From Scortum barcoo (lineage: Eukaryota > Chordata > Actinopteri > Centrarchiformes > Terapontidae), in contig CM041544.1 of the NCBI GenBank assembly GCA_023238725.1, positions 1,189,501 to 1,253,500 of the forward strand: 64,000 nucleotides of DNA, given 5' to 3'. Within the stretch, counting starts at the first letter, position 1. Every line of letters begins with the position of its first letter. Shown one piece after another: positions 54,584 to 64,000 of the stretch. The translations under genes and the position numbers were made by a program. The notes beneath the pieces were generated by a model. It worked only from the letters and a program-made list of their open reading frames with translations. It was not told the DNA's origin and did no database searches.

Positions 54584-54735
54584 TTGTCATCCACCTGCAT
54601 TTCTTTGTTTCTGTTTTGTCTTTATTACAACTGCTATTCTTCCTATGTCGTACATCTTCATTTCCATCTATATTCTGTTAATTGATATTCTCTCATCTTT
54701 TATGTTTTTTTGAATAAAGGAGACCTTGACTTAAG
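54584..54735 (+). other. ncapd3: ncapd3 3' UTR with poly(A) signal
   Basis: Short 3' UTR after the TAG at 54581. A canonical AATAAA lies at 54713-54718, followed by GGAGACCTTGACTT, so cleavage is expected near 54735. Confidence 0.75.
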
Positions 54736-54964
54736 GATACTTTCTGTGACCAGATTCTTGTAGAATCAAATCAAGGTCTGCGTTCTTTGTGGAATTTCCT
54801 ACTTTTGTGGCCATTTGTTATTACATGTGCATGGTTCTAACAGTATTATCATTGTTATTACATATCTGTGTTCATTTTTCCAACTCTATGACTTATAATT
54901 GCAATAATAGTAACCGTAATAATAAATTTAATTCAAACCACAACTCAACCACCAGGTTGTTAAT

Positions 54965-55270
54965 TGGTGTCAAGCTAGTTTTCTTTAGCTAAATACAAAG
55001 AAAATGACAGAAATGATCCTTGACTTCAGAGTGCACAGACGGTAACCAAAAAGTAGCTTTTAATGGTGACCGTATTGAAACCGTAAATGAATATAAATAT
55101 CTAGGGAGAGTAAGTGATGAGAAATTGTCATGGGTGTCATTAACATGAGAGGATTACACTGATTCTTCATGCAGATGTTTGACAGTTTGGAGTGAACAGA
55201 CATATCCTGGATCTCTTATTCAATTGTGAAGAGTCTTCTAACTTTCTGCTCTATTGTTTGGTATTTCTTA
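54965..55270 (+). mobile_element. Decayed LINE fragment
   Basis: Bases 55010-55120 give, with stops and shifts, EMILDFRVH then AFNGDRIETVNEYKYLG, the C-terminal reverse transcriptase words of an L2/CR1-type LINE. No termini found. It is distinct from the younger LINE that starts at 55446. Confidence 0.6.
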
Positions 55271-55445
55271 CTGTACTTAAATATGGCAAGCGATGTCCAA
55301 ATAGACATAAACAATATGTTGACAATGCGTTGTTAACGTGTTGTTGACACAACTCCACAACTCCATTACTCGAGTGTAGATATTTACTTGAGATAAAGTA
55401 CTGGTGTACTTGTTTTTATTTGTTTTATCAGTATTCAGTGCATTG

Positions 55446-56790
55446 ACCATGGAACGGCCGCTGCTCCAACACCTGAGGCCACGTACCCACCACACTCTTG
55501 ACCCTTTGCAGTTTGCGTACCGGGAGAAGACGGGAGTGGAGGATGCCATCATCTTCTTGCTCCACCGATCTCTCTCTCACCTGGACAGAGGCAGTGGTGC
55601 TGTGAGGATTGACATTTTTGGACTTCTCCAGCACCTTTAACACCATCCAGCCACTGCTCCTCAGGGACAAACTGACAGAGATGGGAGTTGGATCACACCT
55701 GGTGGCATGGATCACAGACTACCTGACTGGCAGACCTCAGTATGTCAGGCTGGGGGACTGTAGGTCCCGACACTGTGGCCAGCAGCACAGGAGCACCGCA
55801 GGGAACTGTGCTCTCTCCGGTCCTGTTCACCCTGTACACGTCCAGACTTTCAGTACAAGTCAGAGCTCTGTCATGTACAGAAGTTTGCGGACGACACAGC
55901 CATCGTGAGGGTTGTATCAGGAGTGGACAGGAGGATGAGTACAGAGAACTGATCAAGGACTTCGTCACATGGTGTGACTTGAACCACCTGCTCCTCAACA
56001 CCACCAAGACCAGGAGATGGTGGTGTTTAGGAGACCCAGGCCGCACCCAGAGCCAGTCATCATCATCAAAGGGGACTGTGTGGAGGTGGTACACACCTAC
56101 AAATACCTTGGAGTGCAGCTGGATGATAAACTGGACTGGACTGCCAACACAGACGCTCTGTGCAGGAAAGGACAGAGCCGCCTGTACTTCCTCAGAAGGC
56201 TGGCGTCCTTCAACATCTGCAAAAAGCTGCTACAGATCTTCTACCAGTCTGTGGTAGCGAGCGCCCTCCTGTACGCAGTAGTGTGCTGGGGGGGCAGCCT
56301 CAAGAAGAAGGACGCAGCGCGCCTGGACAAACTGAGCTTCAGTGACACACTGTTGTCACTGTCCTGCTCCACAGACAGACTGAGGAGATCGTTCCTCCCC
56401 CACGCCATACGGCTCTACAACACCTCTCGGGGGGAGCAAAACAAAACAAGCTCACACCATGCACCTTGGACACAAGCACTTTATCACACACACACACCTC
56501 TGTATGTGGACTCAAGTGTGTACAAACCGACTGTTGCACAACTGCACCTTTGAACAAGAACTGCCAGATGCTTATTTCATATTTTTTTTTTTAATTTAAT
56601 ATTTTCTTAATTTTATATTGTTATTGTTATTTTACATTGTATTTTTACCTTCTATTTTATTATAGTTTCTATTTGCATCTTTACCGTATTTACTTGCATG
56701 CCCTTAAGTTTCCACCTTTCAAGCTGCTGGAAATGTGAATTTCTCTTGGAGATCAATAAAAGTATCTATCTATCTATCTATCTATCGCTG
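55446..56790 (+). mobile_element. 5'-truncated young LINE, sister of the 30545-34020 copy
   Basis: Starts abruptly at ACCATGGAACGGCCGCTGCT and shows the same reverse transcriptase as the intron 8 LINE: QFAYREKTGVEDAI, then in another frame DFSSTFNTIQPLLL, GAPQGTVLSPVLFTLY and YKYLGVQLDDKLDW. It ends with AATTTCTCTTGGAGATCAATAAAAGTATC and a (TATC)n tail (56763-56786). Relative to the sister copy it has single-base indels (near 55610 and 55760) and a deletion of roughly 140 bases at 56338, between GACAAACTG and AGCTTCAGTG. Dead copy, but highly similar at DNA level. It lies between ncapd3 and the kinase gene. Confidence 0.92.
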
Positions 56791-57228
56791 CAGTATTTTC
56801 ATGATGCATGTACAGAACTCTCTGAAACCACCTTATGAATGTCTTGTATAATATGCTGCACAAAGTGTCAAGATGTCAAAATGCCAAGAAAATACATCTG
56901 CATAGAGATGCAGTTGAATCAACAAAATGAGCAGCTGTTGTCAATTTTTATTTAAACACCAATAAAGTAGTTGGGTAAGGTATTACACTCGGTTAGAGGC
57001 AGGCACTCCAAAAGTGAGTACAGAATCAAAATGGACTACATTCTCTTCTTAGCCAGTTACTAATATGAACCATACAGCAAAACCTGCTGCTGGGGTCAAA
57101 GAAGATGAAACATATGAGTGATACAGTGCTGTGTTGTCACATCTAGCACCTTTCCACTGCATGAATGTAAAATGTAGCCACTGTCAGCTTCTACTTTAGT
57201 TTCCACAGTTCTGTGGACGTGGAGTTAA

Positions 57229-57657
57229 TTATGAGTACTGGTCAGGAGGTGATACTAAATGCAAGTTCCAGGCATTTTTGGGAACCATTGCGCTGTCTAT
57301 CATGATTGATCCAGCAGATAAGACAAAGGAGATGACAACAGTAGCTACCATTTTACTAGCACACCTGTCTACCAGAACAATACAGTGGGGGACACTATTA
57401 CTACTCACTCGGGAGCTGGAGTCAGAGTTTGTAACCTCAACTTGGACTAGTGATTTCTTTTCTCCCCTATTTCCGTGAGATTCCTCACCAAACCATGCAG
57501 GGAAATGTTTGATGAATGAAAACCATTCTACAAAAAAATTGACAGTATCTCTCTCTATCATTTTAATGTAATGCTGCTCTTCTGTTTTTACAATGAATGT
57601 TATTTTAAAAGTCTGTAAATCTGGCAGAATGTCCATGACTTTCCTCAAGCAGGTCAC
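57229..57657 (-). other. Unassigned 142-codon ORF downstream of the kinase gene
   Basis: Minus-strand ORF starting about 90 bases after the prkg2-like stop codon, in what should be its 3' UTR (a minus-strand AATAAA lies at 56952-56947). The predicted protein begins MTCLRKVMDILPDLQTFK and has a small hydrophobic segment (MVATVVISFVLSAGS). I recognise no family, and no upstream promoter or splice acceptor is clear. It may be chance, a decayed exon or a transposon remnant. Confidence 0.2.
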
Positions 57658-57749
57658 CTGTGAGAGTGAAAAGCCAGAGATAAGCTTCAGGAGTTATCTA
57701 AACCACTGCAGCTTCATGATCCACTGTTGATGCCTCGTACTCTGAGTCC

Positions 57750-60700
57750 TCAGAAGTCTTTATCCCACCCAGACAGCTCATCAGGAGGCTCCTCCGTGTC
57801 AGGAGGAAATATGTCAAAGTGACTATGATCCATTGGCCCCTTCAGCTGCAGAAACAGAGAAAATCATCAACAAATACATTTTGTCACAACTTCCTCACTG
57901 GCAGAGCAGGATTTCCTGTCAGTGGACGTCCTTATTGTGATCCTGTGGCCACTTCAATTTACATGACAGGTATTCTTACACTTTTGATCAAAAGTCTGCA
58001 ATCACCTGTTATATTAATGTTTTATTAATGTCTTCTGCCCTTTAATAATGGCTATTTTAACATGCATACCTAAACACAGTATAATTCAGGAACCAAATAT
58101 ATCATTTACATTTGAAATTGTTAAAAGCTGTTGATCACTTTCTGTAAATGTAAAATTCTGTCAAACAGAAATAGTGTTTCTGTAGATGTGCTGTGGGACT
58201 ATACCTGTGTAGAGAACAAGGTAATAGTCTCACCTCTCTCCTCAGTGGAGACAGGAGCTTGTGACACCTCAATCCTTCCCAGTTGAAGCCCTGGAACCAC
58301 CTATGAAACAAACAGAACAAACTCACGGTCAGACTATAAAATGTAAAACTACCTTCTATTTTCTTTTCAGTAAAGTGTTCGTTGGATGTAGCCACAGCCG
58401 GCTCTAGCCATTTTGGTGCCGTAGGCTAGATTATGCTTTGGCGCATACACCACCCCAAACGTTAATGGACAACAGCCATATGACAGGCTTCGGCAGCACC
58501 CTCTCCAGCAGGTGGCGCCTTGGCAACTGTCTATATGGCCTATGCCAAGAGCCAGCTCTGAATGTAGGCCTACTGAAAACAATCTTTCAGAGAGGCCTGC
58601 ATGAGATAAAAGTGAAAAAAGGATACAAAGTGCTAAAGAGAGCAGGAAAAAGGCATGTCAGTGTGTTGTTACTGTTTAATGAGTTTACTGAGTTTAATTT
58701 TGACATATAAGTGAGATACATCTCTCCAAAATGTAGTTTTGACACAATGAGCAAAATAATGTAACAAAAAACAAACAACAAACAGTGCTCTTCAGCTTAA
58801 CCACCCAAACATCAACAAAGCAACAAGAGCCAATGACAGAACTCTACCTGAAACTACACAGTGGGATGGTTAGGACATCTACTATACTGCCATCTAACAT
58901 CATCCTCAGCTACCTCATTCAAGCAAAGAACACAGCATACACGTCTGTTTGCAACATTTATTATGAACAATAATTATATGAACTTATATGAATATGAACA
59001 ATTATGAACAGTAATGTAGGGTTTTCCAGTTTTTCCTTTTAATTCAAGAACGTCCAAAAGGAAAGAGACTTCAGCTGGACAGTAAACTTACTTGTGTTTC
59101 TTGATGTCAACGATGGCATTCTTTTTGTTTCCCAGCCTCTCCACTGGGTTTAGTCTGAGAGAAAAAGAGACAGGGCATTCATTTTGTTTGATGGTTTAAT
59201 AACCCTGTGGATGTTCTGTTTACACAGAAACAGGCAACTCAACAGGACACTGAATGAAATGAGTTGAACACATGGCTCAATAAACCCAGCAGCTGCTGTC
59301 ACATTTGTAACAAATGTATCTCTGTCTGTATGTAGGTGTGAGTGGGAGCCAGGTCAGACTGTTTTAGCTCTGGTGTGACAACATTGATATCATCATCATC
59401 ATCAATTCTGCATGATGCTGCCTCGCCTCAGCACTACCAGATAAACAGTGACTGACTGATTATCTCTTTAAATGAGCAGTCACTGAGCAGTATCATCCTT
59501 ATATCTGATCGTGGTTTATAATTCACCATACTTGCAGAGTCTCTTGATGAGGTCGTCTGGACGCTTGCCGATTCTCTTGGGGAAGTCCACCTTCTCAATG
59601 CCATGGAGGACCATGGTGTAAATCTTTATGGGATCTGAGCCAACAAAGGGCGGACTGGAAGAAAAAACGTTTCAGATTTTCTGTTCATTGCAAACTGACA
59701 GTGGCTGCACTGTTCAAAGGATAAGCTGAACATTTTGCTTTCATTCTGAGGGCAAGTTTCACAGATCAATATCAATCTCACATGTATATATTTTTTTTTT
59801 ATTTTAACGTCAGAAGCTGATTCTTCTTGCTTCCAGTCTTCATACTAAGCTAGCCTAATCACATGTGTACCTGCATAAAATCCAGACATAATATTGATAT
59901 CCACCTTCTCATCTCACTGTCTGAAAGAAAACTAATGAGAGGAATGAGCTATTCCTTGAAAGACAGTGCAATTCTAAATGTTTGAAAAAGTTCAGATGCA
60001 ATAGTTTAGAAATGATTACCCATACAGCAAAAATAACACAATCATTGCATAATCAAATCAAAGTAGATAGCGTCGGTTGGACTAACTGACTGAACTGTAT
60101 TGGATTTGAACTGTGAATGGACTCCTGGGAGGAAGTGCACATCTCAGTAGAAGGAGATTCTATCTTACTGACTTACTTGCCAGTGAGAAGTTCAAATATG
60201 AGGATTCCCAAGGACCAGCAGTCAGCTCCAAAGTCATGGCCTTTGTTCATGATGACCTCTGGGGCCACATACTCTGGAGTCCCACAGAACGTCCAGGTCT
60301 TCTTGCCAAGGCCGATCTTTTTAGCAAAGCCAAAGTCTGCCTGAGAAAATTCAAAGGAATTAGGAACACATGTTAGAATAATGCAGATACAAAATGAATA
60401 AGCCTCTTTACTATATATATATAGTATAGTATATCTAACAAATATTTCAAAAAGGGGCTTACCATTTTGACATACCCGTCAGCATCCAGCAGAAGGTTTT
60501 CAGGTTTCAGGTCTCTGTAGACAATGCCCATAGTGTGGAGGTAATCAAAAGCCTCTAAGACACAACCAGTACAGAACCTGGCTGTGGGATCATCAAAATA
60601 ACTCCTGGTAGGTTACGAAAAAATCAGCAAATTAATAACATCATGTATCCTGCAAATATACACAGAGCAGCCTAATGGCCAGTTTTAGGAGTGAACATCA

Positions 60701-62835
60701 GCTGTGAATTTTTAAAAGGAAAAAAAACTATTCCTTTAATATAATCTGTAATACTGAGAGTGATTTAAGTGTCTAATGAGGCTTACACTCCAATAAATAC
60801 ATGAAAACATCAGATACATGTAAGAGGAGACAAATTAATACATGAAACACAGAAATATCATATTTCTACCAGTTTTTCATCACCATTTAGGTTGTTGTTT
60901 TTATGTAGCAGATGGTTAACCTACAAATCAGTTAAGTTTGCAGTTTACAGGATTACTGTTTATTGCTCACCAAAGTTGATAATTTAGTGTTTTATTTGCA
61001 GCCTTGGAGCACATGCTTTTTAACTTTAAAGTGTCTTAACTAACCCTTTCTACCCTTTAAAGCTATCAAAGTAACAAAAACGCTTAATTCAGCTTTAAAG
61101 AGCAACATAAGAGGTGATAAAAATCTTTTTGCTGAACTTCTTACCTTATAGTACAGTAGTGTACTCCATGTGCTGATACACTGACATCACTGTTGGCAGT
61201 GGTTACGGCTGCTTTTCGGCCTGTTCTTAAGTTACTCTTTAAATATCAATTCCTGGATGTTTTCCTTTGTAGTTGTTATGGACGTAACAAAAGGACCTAC
61301 ACTCACATGTCCCGCAGCACAGTCCACAGCTCTCCGCCAAGACACGCCTCCATCAGCAGGTAGACAAATTTATCATCCCGAAATGTTCCAAACAACCTGC
61401 AGTGCATGCACAGACAGCGGAGGGTCAAGAGTTGTAGAAACTGCATTTGTTTCCTGTATTGGTACTGATGTCGTGTGCTGCTAATGCAGTATCAATGATA
61501 CACTTCTGTTAGCTTTAAAGAGTAAAAAAATGTAAATGGTATGTTCTCATTGTTTAAATACTACTACTACTACTACTACTAATAATAATAATAATAATTT
61601 TTATCATGTCAATATCAGCACTTAACACAAATTGATACGTGCTACACATGCTGTACATTCATATCTGTACATAGAAGTTTAAAGTTTTTTTGTTGTATCT
61701 CCATTTCTGTGTTCTGTGTTCTGTACAGTGCAACAGAAAAGTGGAGTCAAATTCCTTGAATATGCTCACATATCAATGAAACTGATTCTGATTCAAAACA
61801 TAATTTTTTTAAGCAAGGGGGTAATTATTTTTAATGATCATTTGAATAATTAGGGTAAAAATGACTATGTCAGTTATGCCTACACTAGCATTAGTGTCAT
61901 CCAGCTGGGATGCCCTTAGTTCCTTGTTCTCAAAATCTCAAAATCCCTGGATACTTCCCCTTCACATCCTCATGAATAAACACACACTTCAGCTCCTTTC
62001 TTGTCAGATACAGTGGTGGTATAATTCAATCAGTCAGACATAAAACTATTAATAACCAGTCAAAAAGTATGTTGTCCTGCAGGCAGTAAAAAATCTTTGA
62101 TGTGACTTTTTACTGATTTTTATTTGTACTCACACACTCAGACCTCTCTAATATGTGTAATTTACAGCTGGCATCTGGCCCAGCTGTTAAGGAACATATT
62201 TACTGTTTTTAACCAAAATAGTAAGAGAAACACTGGTGAATTATTATTATTATTAGATTTGAATTTAACAGTGAGATGACATAAAAAGAGTGTTTTATTA
62301 ATGAAAGAAATGAGAATGTGAAATTCACATTCTGCCTGAACTTCTCTCTTTGCATGACAGTGAACAGACTGCTTGTACAAGTCCACATAAATCTCAGTGC
62401 AGAGTTAGGACCCAGGTCAACAGCATTCTCCCAGCAGGTTCCTTAGCAACCTCACTGAGAAACTAACACTCGTTTACAGCCCCCATTTGATGTTCTTCTT
62501 AAGAATACACAAGGATTGTGGGAGAATTTACCCATTCCCTCACTTGTTCTGTTGAACATCAACATGCTTCCACTAGCGCAGATTATGAAAGACAAACTAA
62601 ATACCTGAATGTGATCTTGTCATACTGCATTTTGCTTTAGAAATAACTATCTGCTCTTTGTTAGACAAAGAAACGTGAATGTACAGTGTTGCCTGCACCT
62701 GATGATAAATGCTGAGTTTGTTTGCTGAAGGATGTTTTTCTCAGAGTAGATGTGCTCCTGCTGTCTGGTGTCCACAATGTGCTTCTTCTTAATGCACTTC
62801 AGAGCAAACGTGGTGTCCTCATCCTTCAGCTTGAC
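57750..62835 (-). CDS. prkg2: cGMP-dependent protein kinase, type II-like, 3' part
   Basis: Eight minus-strand exons join in frame: 62835-62699, 61396-61307, 60604-60463, 60340-60177, 59654-59532, 59154-59092, 58300-58234, 57845-57750 (TGA at 57752-57750), 293 residues. Seen: the catalytic lysine in TFALKCI, the MEACLGGELW hinge, catalytic loop YRDLKPEN, DFGFAKKIG, activation loop KTWTFCGTPEYVAPE, DCWSLGILIFELLTG, then GFNWEGL and the AGC C-tail ending PPDELSGWDKDF. The GIEKVDFP segment, RPDDLIKRLCK and that terminus match the type II kinase (PRKG2) better than PRKG1. The glycine loop, both cGMP-binding domains and the N-terminus must lie beyond 64000. Known role: serine/threonine kinase activated by cGMP, type II being membrane-attached. 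A teleost-specific type II paralog cannot be excluded from this part alone. It is convergent with ncapd3. Confidence 0.88.
59750..59960 (+). repeat. Forward copy of the 'GCTAAGCTAA' dispersed element in a kinase intron
   Basis: Contains TTTTAACGTCAGAAGCTGATTC, then CTTGCTTCCAGTCTTCATACTAAGCTAGCC (about 59828-59856) and, further on, ATATCCACCTTCTCATCTCACTGTCTGAAAGAAAAC. This is the longest and best-preserved of the copies in the window. No ORF; transposon class unknown to me. Confidence 0.6.
61555..61798 (+). mobile_element. Trinucleotide tract plus LINE 3' tail in a kinase intron
   Basis: An (CTA)n/(ATA)n microsatellite at 61560-61597 is followed by GTACATAGAAG... and TCAAATTCCTTGAATATGCTCAC...AATGAAACTGATTCTGATTC, the typical end of fish LINE 3' UTRs (61735-61795). 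No coding remnant. The left edge is uncertain. Confidence 0.55.
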
Positions 62836-63011
62836 CTGAGAAACAGCAGAAAAGAGCTTATTGAGCCAAACTCACAAAGGGAAACATATATCAGAAATTT
62901 CATAAAAACACCAACTATACATTGGCGAAATGTCCCACTTTTATACTAAATTTTTATATTAAAATGATAAATACTGCAGCTGATGTAGAAACTACAGTCC
63001 ATCTAGTAGAA
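62836..63011. other. Kinase intron, no features seen
   Basis: Sequence upstream (on the minus strand) of the first recognised kinase exon. It begins with that exon's acceptor (CTGAG on the plus strand, 62836-62840). No further exon was found between here and 64000, so the intron must exceed 1.1 kb. Confidence 0.4.
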
Positions 63012-63140
63012 CAACATCCATCCATCCATTTTCTAAACCCTGCTTATCCTGAGCACACACAGGGTCGCAGGGGTGCTGGAGCCTGTCCCAGCTATCTTTG
63101 GGCGAGAGGTGGGGTACACCCTGGACTGGACGCCTAAAGC
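63012..63140. repeat. Fish 'CATCCATCCATTTTCT...GGGTCGCAGGGG' repeat
   Basis: Starts CATCCATCCATCCATTTTCTAAACC and continues GCTTATCCTGAGCACACACAGGGTCGCAGGGGTGCTGGAGCC...GGGCGAGAGGTGGGGTACACCCTGGA. This is a very common short teleost repeat. Its class is not determined from sequence alone. Confidence 0.7.
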
Positions 63141-63149
63141 TTTAAATAA

Positions 63150-63338
63150 ATAAAGATAAAGCTTATAGTTAGGCTGGCTCAGCACTATCCCTCAGTTCTG
63201 CTGCTATAGGCCTAGACTGCTGGGATATTTCCCATGATGCAGTGAGCTCCTCTCTCATCCTCCTCTACTCATTCACGTCCCATTAATGCATCTTACTGAC
63301 TGTGTATCCTCCCCTGGAGCTTTCCTGTCTCACAGGTT
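63150..63338 (-). repeat. Teleost dispersed repeat, copy 2 (inverted relative to 40386-40890)
   Basis: The plus strand AAGCTTATAGTTAGGCTGGCTCAGCAC...CTCCCCTGGAGCTTTC is the reverse complement of 40650-40865 with few differences, including CTCACTGCATCATGGGAAATATCCCAGCAG. It is truncated by comparison with copy 1. Confidence 0.85.
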
Positions 63339-63361
63339 CCTGTGGATAATTGTTGTGGGCC

Positions 63362-63885
63362 TGTCATGGTTCTGCCTGTCATTCCCTTGTGTTTCCCTGT
63401 CCTTGTATTTTTGTTGTCTTGTTTGTCTCCCTCAGTGTGTTCTATGTTAGTTCTTGTTCCTTGTCCTTGTGTTTGTCAGTTTTCTGTCTGGCTGTGTGCA
63501 CTTCCTGTTTTATTTTGTGCATTCTTGCCTCTCCTTCACTTGTTGAGCACTACATTACTTTCCTGCCCTTTTGTGTTTCCCTCCCATTTGATTACCTGCT
63601 CCGCCCCAATTAGTTTCACCTGTTCCTTGTTTGTCTCCTCACCTGTTTTCACTTCCTTATCACCCTCAGTATATATACTGAGGCCCCCTTCCTTTGTTTA
63701 GTGTTGGATTGTTGCGTTTGTTTCCTGCATTTCTTACCTGCCCTGAACCTGCCCGTTTGTTCCTGCCTGCCTTGTTCCTGTTTCCCCGTGTTCCTGTAAT
63801 AAAGAGTCATTTGATCTACTCTGCTTCCTGCCTCGTCTGCATCCTGTGGGTCCAAACTTCACTTCGCCCTGCACCTACCCTGACA
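63362..63885 (+). mobile_element. Solo LTR with 5-bp target-site duplication
   Basis: A 524-base block starts TGTCATGGTTC and ends CTACCCTGACA, so the ends are TGTCA...TGACA. It is flanked by the identical pentamer GGGCC at 63357-63361 and 63886-63890. Inside are a TATA box (AGTATATATACTGAG, about 63669-63682) and a poly(A) signal AATAAA at 63798-63803, in the order expected of an LTR (promoter, then poly(A) signal). No internal retroelement genes are attached, consistent with LTR-LTR recombination. Whether it comes from a Ty3/gypsy-type element or an endogenous retrovirus cannot be told from this piece. The reading frames through it are chance. Confidence 0.85.
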
Positions 63886-63890
63886 GGGCC

Positions 63891-64000
63891 GCCTGCTGCT
63901 GTCATTATTGTTAGTCATATTTTTTTATTATTATTGTAGTCATTGTTACTATTATTAGTCGTATTTCTATGATTATTATCGTTATTTTGTATTGTTGTTG
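63891..64000. other. AT-rich end of window
   Basis: Low-complexity TTATTATTATTG-like sequence after the solo LTR, running to the window edge. No gene signal. Confidence 0.5.

Noticed and set aside
63342..63701. 119-codon frame rich in Cys, Ser, Leu and Phe near the right edge
   Set aside because: It lies inside the solo LTR and its flank; the composition reflects CT-rich sequence.

Overview
This is vertebrate nuclear DNA, almost certainly from a teleost fish. Genes are split into many short exons with GT/AG introns. Long AT-rich gaps, (CA)n, (CT)n and (TA)n microsatellites, and fish-type transposons fill the rest: Rex3-like RTE, CR1/L2/Rex1-type LINEs, a Tc1-type miniature element and a solo LTR. 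No bacterial features, CRISPR arrays or tRNA/rRNA genes were seen.

Layout. (1) 40-8408 (+): the last sixteen coding exons of hells (LSH), the SNF2-family remodeler needed for DNA methylation; its 5' end lies outside the window. (2) 12396-15756 (+) and 21238-23368 (+): two complete calcium homeostasis modulator channel genes in tandem, calhm3 (4 coding exons, 330 aa) and calhm2 (2 coding exons, 321 aa), separated by a decayed LINE. (3) 25366-54583 (+): complete ncapd3, the HEAT-repeat subunit of condensin II. Its 35 coding exons all join in frame to give 1405 aa. Its introns hold two antisense LINEs, a sense Rex3-like element with target-site duplication, a Tc1-type miniature element and other repeats. 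(4) 57750-62835 (-): the last eight exons of a type II-like cGMP-dependent protein kinase (prkg2-like), with the kinase domain from the catalytic lysine to the C-terminus; its 5' part lies beyond the right edge. (5) 63000-63900: three dispersed repeats, including a 524-bp solo LTR with a perfect 5-bp target duplication.

The genes do not form one pathway. hells and ncapd3 both act on chromosomes, the calhm pair encodes plasma-membrane channels, and the kinase is a cGMP effector. I found no convincing novel system. The most useful observations are the precise transposon insertion scars, microsatellites placed against ncapd3 splice sites, a near-identical inverted LINE pair flanking most of ncapd3, a duplicated 5'-exon segment between calhm2 and ncapd3, the absence of calhm1 beside calhm3, and two unexplained minus-strand open stretches.
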